Source: Akanthomyces muscarius (lineage: Eukaryota; Ascomycota; Sordariomycetes; Hypocreales; Cordycipitaceae). From it: a stretch of DNA of 64,000 nucleotides. The stretch is taken from assembly GCF_028009165.1 (NCBI RefSeq), contig NC_079241.1, positions 3,348,001-3,412,000 on the forward strand. Direction: 5' to 3'. This document shows positions 58,475 through 64,000 of this stretch, in pieces. The notes under the pieces were generated by a model. It searched no databases. It saw nothing but the letters and a program-made list of their open reading frames with translations, and was not told where the DNA came from. Positions within the stretch are counted from its first letter, which is position 1. Each line of letters opens with the position of its first letter. The translations under genes were made by a program, and so were the position numbers.

Positions 58475-59432
58475 ATGGGCTTCTTCTCAGCCAAGGAGCG
58501 GTCCTACCGCCTCGTCCACCGCAAGTGGCCCACGATTTCGCGCAAGGCCACCGTCTGGCTGATGCCGCTCGAGCTCGCCGGCCTGATTTCCGTGCTCGTC
58601 ATCTACGGCATCGCGCAGCCCGACCTCTACCGCACAAAGATGTGGCAGATTGGCTACGACAACGGCCTCAACTCCAACCCCAACATGATTCTCTACGCCT
58701 ACGCCAACTTTAAGCCGCTGCCCAAGGTGCCTCTCATCTGGTCCTCCACGTACGTTTTCTTTCCCTTGACTACGACATCACACAACCCAGACGGCTGGCG
58801 GCGTCGCTTCTCACAGTCTACTAACATCCGTCACACAGCTTGACCAACTTCAACGTCGCCATCTCCGTCATCTCGCTCTTCTTCCTCCTGGCCAAGCTCA
58901 TCGCTTTCATCATGAAGCTGTGGTTCCCCATCGTCGCCGTCTTCGTCAACATGGCGCTCCTCGCCCTCTACACCGTCAGCGTCTACGGCCAGATTGGCCC
59001 CGACTACGCCGACCCTCGCTATCCCTCGCCCGCCGCCTGGTACTTTCGCCAGGGCTGCGGCCTCGCCAAGCGCTACGGCGCGTACAAGTCTTGCCAGATT
59101 GCCCAGGGCTCTCTCGCCGCCACCTTTTACATGCAGTATGTCGTACCCGCGAATGGTGCGATACCGGTGGAAATGCTGTCGTTGCTAACTATTGCTGCTT
59201 TTTTAGTGCCTTGTATATACTGAACCTCGGATTTGCCATTTATGCCATGTGGCCGAGAAAGGGAAGCCACTTCGAGGACGAATCAGATGCCGAATCGATT
59301 CACAGCACCCCAAACCTCAAGGACACTGAGATGCAGGCCTTCACCTCTACGCCCTTTACTCCTCGCACGCAGGCTTTCCATACCCTTGATAGGAAGCTTC
59401 CACTGCGCCAGGAGGTACGCGAATACCGATAA
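58475..59432 (+). CDS. Four-transmembrane membrane protein, uncharacterised
   Basis: Exons 58475-58749, 58839-59135 and 59207-59432; introns 89 and 71 bp; 265 aa. Four hydrophobic helices: VWLMPLELAGLISVLVIYGI, NVAISVISLFFLLAKLIAFI, WFPIVAVFVNMALLALYTVS and YMHALYILNLGFAIYAMW (the last spans an intron join). Between TM3 and TM4 lies a loop with two cysteines (FRQGCGLAK, AYKSCQIAQG). The C-terminal 70 residues are acidic and Ser/Thr-rich with TP/SP sites (DAESIHSTPN, TSTPFTPRTQ). The topology is MARVEL-like, but I cannot assign the family by eye. It is likely plasma-membrane or endomembrane. It is convergent with the SSADH gene, with only about 170 bp between stops. Confidence 0.85.
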
Positions 59433-59601
59433 TTTAGCTGAGAAGTTTGTATTTTGAACATGTATCAGACAGAGTTGGCAATACGACAACGTCAAAGAGA
59501 AATACCCGAAACAAGTCTTGTCGCTTTGAGTAGGTGGCATTTGGCAGATTACTTTAAATCATGAACTAGGCTTTTAATTTATATCTACTCGCGCAACCTG
59601 C

Positions 59602-61373
59602 TTAGCTCTGTAGGGGCTTGTTCATGCCTCCAAACGTAATCATCTTGGTGGTTTGGTACTCGGCGATGCCGTACTTGGACCCCTCGCGACCGAAACCACT
59701 CTCTTTGACACCGCCAAACGGCGACGCGACGTCCGAGATGATGCCCGTGTTGACGCCTACCATGCCCACCTCGAGGCTCTCCGCGACGCGGTACACACGC
59801 TCCAGATCGCGCGAGAAGAAGTAGCCGGCCAGGCCGACGTCGGACTTGTTGGCCATGGCGACAACGTCGGCCTCAGTCTCGAACGGGAACAGGCCCGCCA
59901 GGGGACCAAATGTCTCCTCGGAGGCAATGGCCATGTCGACCGTCATGTCGCGGAGAACGGTGGGCTGGAAAAAGTTGCTGCCGAGGTCGGGCAGCGCCTG
60001 GCCGCCGACGAGGAGCTTGGCGCCCTTGGAGACGGCGTCGTCGACGTGCTTCTGGACCTTGTCGATGGCGCGGTCGTGGATCAGCGGGCCGTGGGTCACG
60101 CCCTCCTCGAAGCCGTTGCCGACCTTGAAGGCCTTGACTTTTTCGACAAACTTGGTCACAAACTGGTCGTAGATGCCGCGCTGCACGTAGATGCGGTTGG
60201 CGCAGACGCACGTCTGGCCAGACGAGCGGAACTTGGAGGCGATGGCGCCAGCGACGGCGGCGTCGAGTTCAGCGTCGTCAAAGACAATGAAGGGCGCGTT
60301 GCCGCCGAGCTCAAGAGAGAGCTTCTTCAGGGTGCTAGAGGACTGGCTCATGAGAAGCTTACCGACGCCGGTGGAGCCAGTGAAGGAGACCTTCTTGACA
60401 ATGGGCGAGGTGGTGAGTTCCTTTCCGACAGCGGGCGTGTTTTCGAGAGAAGCGATGATGTTGACCACACCCTTGGGGATACCGGCGCGGTGCGCCAGCT
60501 CAGCGAGGGCCAGGGCAGTGAAGGGAGTCTCGCCGGGGGCCTTGCAGACGACAGTGCAGCCAGCAGCCAGAGCGGGACCAATCTTTCTCGTAATCATGGC
60601 GGCGGGGAAGTTCCAGCTATTCTGATAGTTAGTATGCCAGCCAGTATCTGCCCTTAACGAAAGCTAGCTTACGGAGTAATGAGGCCGCAAACACCAACGG
60701 GCTCCTTGACGGTCCACACACGGTTGGCAGCAAGCGAGCTGGGGATCGTGTCGCCATAGGTTCGGGGCGCCTCCTCGCTGAACCACTCGAAAAAGTTGGC
60801 GGCGTAGGCTGTCTCGCCCTTGGCGTCGGCAATGGGCTTGCCGTTCTCCCAGGTAATGAGCTTGGCAATGTCGTCGGCATTTTCGTTCATGAGGTCGAAC
60901 CACTTGCGCAGGAGCTTGGCGCGCTCGCGGCCGGTCTGGGTGCGGAACGTCTTGAAGGCCTCGGCGGCCGCCTCAATGGCGCTCTTGGTGTCGTCAACGT
61001 CGGCCTCCGCGCTGGTGCCGACAAGTTCACCGGTCGAGGGATCTTGAAAGCAGAGTTAGCGCCGTGCCGATGCTTACCGGCGGAGGAGAGCAGCGAGCTG
61101 TGTAAAACCTACCGGTGACCTTGAAGGTCTTGCCAGAGATGGACGGTACGAATTGACCGTTGATGTAGTTTACATTTTGCTTCAGAAGCGAGGGGTCGTT
61201 GAGCTGCGTGCGCGAGTTGCGTGTTAGCAGGGTTGCTGCGCGAGACGAACAGCTCGGTCGGCGGCGAGGCGTACCTTGGGGGCCATGGTGGAAGCGTTTC
61301 GGGCCAGCGTCATAGACACAGCTGGAACAAAGCGAAGGGTTGATTGGGCTGCAATTCTTTGCAAAAGGGCCAT
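59602..61373 (-). CDS. UGA2: Succinate-semialdehyde dehydrogenase (mitochondrial, GABA shunt)
   Basis: Four minus-strand exons: 61373-61275, 61203-61113, 61042-60673 and 60616-59602; introns 71, 70 and 56 bp; 524 aa. Aldehyde dehydrogenase landmarks: [29 protein letters not shown], catalytic Glu289 ([11 protein letters not shown]) and Cys323 ([16 protein letters not shown]), SEETFGP, and [18 protein letters not shown]. The GQTCVCANR form and the tail [12 protein letters not shown] are those of the SSADH (GabD/Uga2) family, which oxidises succinic semialdehyde to succinate. Starting at 61373 rather than the next Met (61313) adds [20 protein letters not shown], an amphipathic, acid-free sequence that reads as a mitochondrial presequence. 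A candidate GABA-type permease occurs elsewhere in the window. Confidence 0.95.
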
Positions 61374-62456
61374 TTCAACAGCTGTGAACGTGAGGGGGCA
61401 GAAAACGCTGTGCGTTGTGCGAGTAGCTGCTTCGTCGTGTTAGCTATGTCGTTGGTGATGTCGCCATGACGCAAATGATGGCCGGCGTAGCTAAGAAGCA
61501 CTCTGGTGGAGCTGGACCTACAATCAACTGCGGCCCGCTGTGTTGGTCTCTTTGGAAATGCAGCAGATATTACCGCGCGAGACTGGCTGCTCTTACTTCT
61601 CAGGTCCGAAGGTTGGCGTATGCAGATGCAGAAAGGAAGAGCTGGGGATTTCAGCCGGGATTGTAGCTGGAGCTCCTCTCGCACCGCAGATCGGAGGGAT
61701 TGCCGGCCGCGGGAATCCGTTGCTCCCCCAGTGGCGCGGGGTGCTGTAGCTACAGGGCGCATCTCCGCTGCAGAGGGCGCTGCGGGGGAGCTGCTGGTGG
61801 CCCGCGGAGTGCGGCATCGTAGGTACCTTGGCGAGTGTGGAGTTATCGGGCACGTCGGGGTAGTGGTGCTGTTTTTACTCCGAAGACATTCAGTCGTAAT
61901 CACGCGACAATTGAGATGGCGAGCCAATTGATTAGTCCAGATGGCAATAGAGATATACATAGCGATTGATGAAGTGAGGCAGAGAAAGAGGGTTAAGACA
62001 TGGATAGCTGGACGAGGCTGAAAAGAAGGCACATGTGCTCGTCCACACACAGTGAGTGGCTGGTCTACCTGTATGGCAGGCTCCAAGAATGCCTCTTTCT
62101 GCCGAGTCGTTTGTTTCTCATGGTTGACCTTCAAATTACCCGCGAGTAATTTTGCCTGAAAACCCAAGACTGTATAGTCCTCGCGCGAGTTAGAACAATT
62201 TTCTAGCGAATGTAGAACGAAATTCTGGAGGCGGATCAGTTCAGTCGGCATCTAGAGTATACCGTTTCTCGAATTGGACATCCGCAGCTGTGGATCGAAT
62301 TTTTACTCACAAGACAATTTTCGCTGATCAAGACCATTACAACTACAGAATAGCATAGAAGCCACTGAAACATACTAATTCAACCTGATTGAGGCGTAAA
62401 GAGGTAGCTCCATTCTGCCATGCCTCTATGAGGAGAATTAAGAAAATTGGTAACGA
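61374..62456. other. Intergenic spacer upstream of SSADH
   Basis: Promoter of the SSADH gene and flank of the tRNA. Frame 62251-61310 (minus, 313 codons) is open but has no domain and overlaps the SSADH first exon in another frame; not accepted as a gene. Confidence 0.45.
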
Positions 62457-62543
62457 GGTCGTGTAGCGTAGTGGTTATCGCGTTTCGTTTACAGTTATCA
62501 CCTTCATCCGAAAAGGTCGCAGGTTCGAACCCTGCCACGATCA
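62457..62543 (+). tRNA. tRNA-Val (anticodon TAC) with 14-nt intron
   Basis: The cloverleaf folds by eye: acceptor stem GGTCGTG/CACGATC plus discriminator A, D stem GCG/CGC with loop TAGTGGTTAT, anticodon stem TTTCG/CGAAA, T arm GCAGG-TTCGAAC-CCTGC. The mature length is 73 nt once a 14-nt intron (62495-62508, directly 3' of the base after the anticodon) is removed; that is the normal site for nuclear tRNA introns. The A box TAGCGTAGTGG and B box GGTTCGAACCC are consensus. Loop TTTACA gives anticodon TAC, reading GTA (Val). The isotype depends on the exact intron limits. Confidence 0.92.
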
Positions 62544-62549
62544 TTTTTT
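62544..62549 (+). terminator. RNA polymerase III terminator
   Basis: T6 run directly after the tRNA discriminator base, the standard Pol III stop. Confidence 0.85.
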
Positions 62550-63050
62550 GCCTCTGCCAATTCTTTTTTGCCTCGACAATCGATTTTTGCCTTCATATTC
62601 ACTCCCAGAAATCCTTTCACCCGGGATCGTACCATTGTCTTTTTCTCTGCGCCGGAAATATAGCCTTTACTAGTCACAGCGTTTGTAACATAGACATCTC
62701 TCAGGTGTTTGTATCGAGTACATGCTAACAGAAAAGATGTTAAACAAGCAGTTCGCGAAACGAACTAGCTAGCAGTTTAATCGATTGGGGGTTGCGCATT
62801 TAAAGATAGGTTCATTTTCATTTGTAGATATCTTGTACCCGGAAATAAAAGCAAGTAGCAGGTGGTGTGCCGTAGTGTGAATGGAAGCTCCAAGCTGCTC
62901 CAGTGCCCCCCACAAAATTTCTTGTCCTACTGTAGCTTCGACTTCAGCTTTGATTTGTTCTTACTTGTTTGTCGCAATTGACTTCTCCGCGCTTCGTTTC
63001 TCTCCTTCAACACCGCAGACTTTTCATCTCTCGAACTGCTCCCAGCCATC
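62550..63050. other. Spacer between tRNA and mitochondrial RRF
   Basis: Promoter and 5' UTR of the ribosome recycling factor gene; nothing else recognised. Confidence 0.45.
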
Positions 63051-64000
63051 ATGTCTTTGTCCCGCATTACCAGCCAGGCTGCACGCAGTTTGCGGGCGGT
63101 TGGTCACATTGAACGGTATACTTTGCTTCCCTCCTGACCAAGGTTTGGTCTGCCGCCGCAACATTACGCATACCGATTGCTGCGCAAAGAAACAAGGACT
63201 CTAACAAGCTGAACTCTTGCAGGGCTATGACTACTTCCACCCGACCCGCGCCCCTAGCAGCGTCCGCTCGCCTTGCCCAACCATTCAGCACATCACCATC
63301 CCACCTCAAGAAGCGCAAACCCGACACACCCTCGACAAAAGCCTCCTCCTCCTTGACGCCCGCCGCCTCCACCAAAGGCAAGAGCAGCGCTTCCACCACA
63401 AGCAGCGGCGACGGCTTTGATCCGCTCGATCTCGACCCCGTCGAGGCAGCCTTTGCCGAAGTCGACGCGCACTTCCAGACCCAAATCCAAAACGTGCTCC
63501 ACGGCGGGCGCTTCAACCCGAACCAGCTCGGCGCCCTGCCCGTGCCCGTCAAGCCCGACGGCAGCGGCGGCGGCGACGACTCCGCGGCGACCTCGTTCCC
63601 GCTGCGCGAGCTCGCGCAGGTCGTCCCGCGCTCCGGCCGCACCGTCTCGCTGCTAGTCAACGAAAAGGCCTACGTCAAGCCCATCATGTCGGCCGTGCAG
63701 GCGAGCCCCGACTTCAACCAGCAGCCGCAGCGCGCCGACGACAACGAGCTCGAGCTGCTGCTGCGCGTCGAGATGGAGCGCCCCGAGGAGCTGGTGCGGC
63801 GCATCAAGGAGGCCACGCAGGGCTGGCGCGAGCGCGTGCGGCAGGCCCGCACCCGACACGACAAGGCGCTCAAGGAGGCGCGCAAGAGCGGCGCGCTGCT
63901 GCCCGACGCCCTGAAAAAGGTGGAAAAAGAGGTGCAGAAGCTGCAGGACAAGAAGATGAAGGAGATTGACAACCTCGAGGCGCAGAGCGTCAAGCAGGTC
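63051..64000 (+). CDS. RRF1: Mitochondrial ribosome recycling factor (3' partial)
   Basis: Exon 1 63051-63115, intron of 107 bp, exon 2 from 63223 running off the window; 281 residues visible. The N-terminus (MSLSRITSQAARSLRAVGHI ... RPAPLAASARLAQPFST) is a long Arg/Ser/Ala presequence. The RRF domain follows a Ser/Lys-rich linker: FAEVDAHFQTQIQNVLHGGR (first helix of the triple-helix bundle, carrying the added eukaryotic segment), ELAQVVPRSGRTVSLLVNEK, VKPIMSAVQASPDF, ELLLRVEMERPEELVRRIKE and the last long helices (ARTRHDKALKEARKSG, KKVEKEVQKLQDKKMKEID). It splits mitoribosomes after termination, together with the mitochondrial EF-G partner. Only the final helix and stop are missing. Confidence 0.93.

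Noticed and set aside
59653..60657. 334-codon plus-strand frame opposite SSADH
   Set aside because: Shadow of a complete aldehyde dehydrogenase with catalytic Glu and Cys on the other strand.
61310..62251. 313-codon minus-strand frame upstream of SSADH
   Set aside because: Overlaps SSADH exon 1 in another frame; Ser/Arg/Pro/Thr-rich random composition without a domain.

Overview
The window is nuclear DNA of a filamentous ascomycete (Pezizomycotina, most likely Sordariomycetes and perhaps Hypocreales). The evidence is short GT-AG introns (45-290 bp, mostly 50-90) with CTAAC/CTAAT-like branch sites, a Zn2Cys6 regulator, a Pth11-like 7-TM receptor, a hybrid histidine kinase, a KP4-domain secreted protein, proteinase K-type and M43 secreted proteases, and a DNA transposon whose stop codons look made by repeat-induced point mutation (RIP). 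The lineage assignment is inference; no rRNA marker is present. Gene models were built by hand from in-frame joins at GT-AG sites and protein-family continuity, so exon limits are predictions.

Layout. 0-10 kb: 3' part of a fibronectin-III/coiled-coil protein gene, a convergent acyl-CoA-ligase-like gene, a 2.2 kb spacer and a subtilisin-type secreted protease. 10-20 kb: a compact Zn2Cys6 regulator, a small secreted protein of unknown function, VPS53 (GARP tethering complex), thioredoxin reductase and a GNAT acetyltransferase. 20-31 kb: a 7-TM rhodopsin-like membrane protein divergent from a GABA/choline-type permease, an M43 metalloprotease, a 3.3 kb gene-poor stretch and a tandem KP4-domain secreted protein. 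31-33 kb: a complete but dead Tc1/mariner-type element with 30-bp terminal inverted repeats and a TA duplication. 33-38 kb: IMP dehydrogenase, NatD (Nat4) histone N-acetyltransferase, a LYR-motif mitochondrial protein and mitochondrial ribosomal protein bL36. 38-42 kb: a 25-copy 9-bp minisatellite in front of an uncharacterised 710-aa protein with a zinc-ribbon-like CxxC pair. 42-47.4 kb: no gene that I can support. 47.4-55 kb: a Meu6-type PH-domain protein convergent with a 1501-aa hybrid histidine kinase. 55-64 kb: a 3.6 kb spacer, a 4-TM protein, mitochondrial succinate-semialdehyde dehydrogenase, an intron-containing tRNA-Val and the 5' part of mitochondrial ribosome recycling factor.

There is no obvious biosynthetic cluster. 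Most genes are housekeeping (trafficking, redox, GMP synthesis, mitochondrial translation, GABA shunt). Between them lie four secreted-protein genes (subtilisin, unknown 217-aa protein, M43 protease, KP4-like), each with a clear TATA box about 95-125 bp before its ATG, as expected for strongly switched genes. The most unusual items are the two-domain KP4 protein with dibasic linker sites, the RIP-killed transposon, the repeat-flanked 710-aa gene, and a basic-Ser-Phe-Phe-Gly motif present three times in the PH-domain protein.
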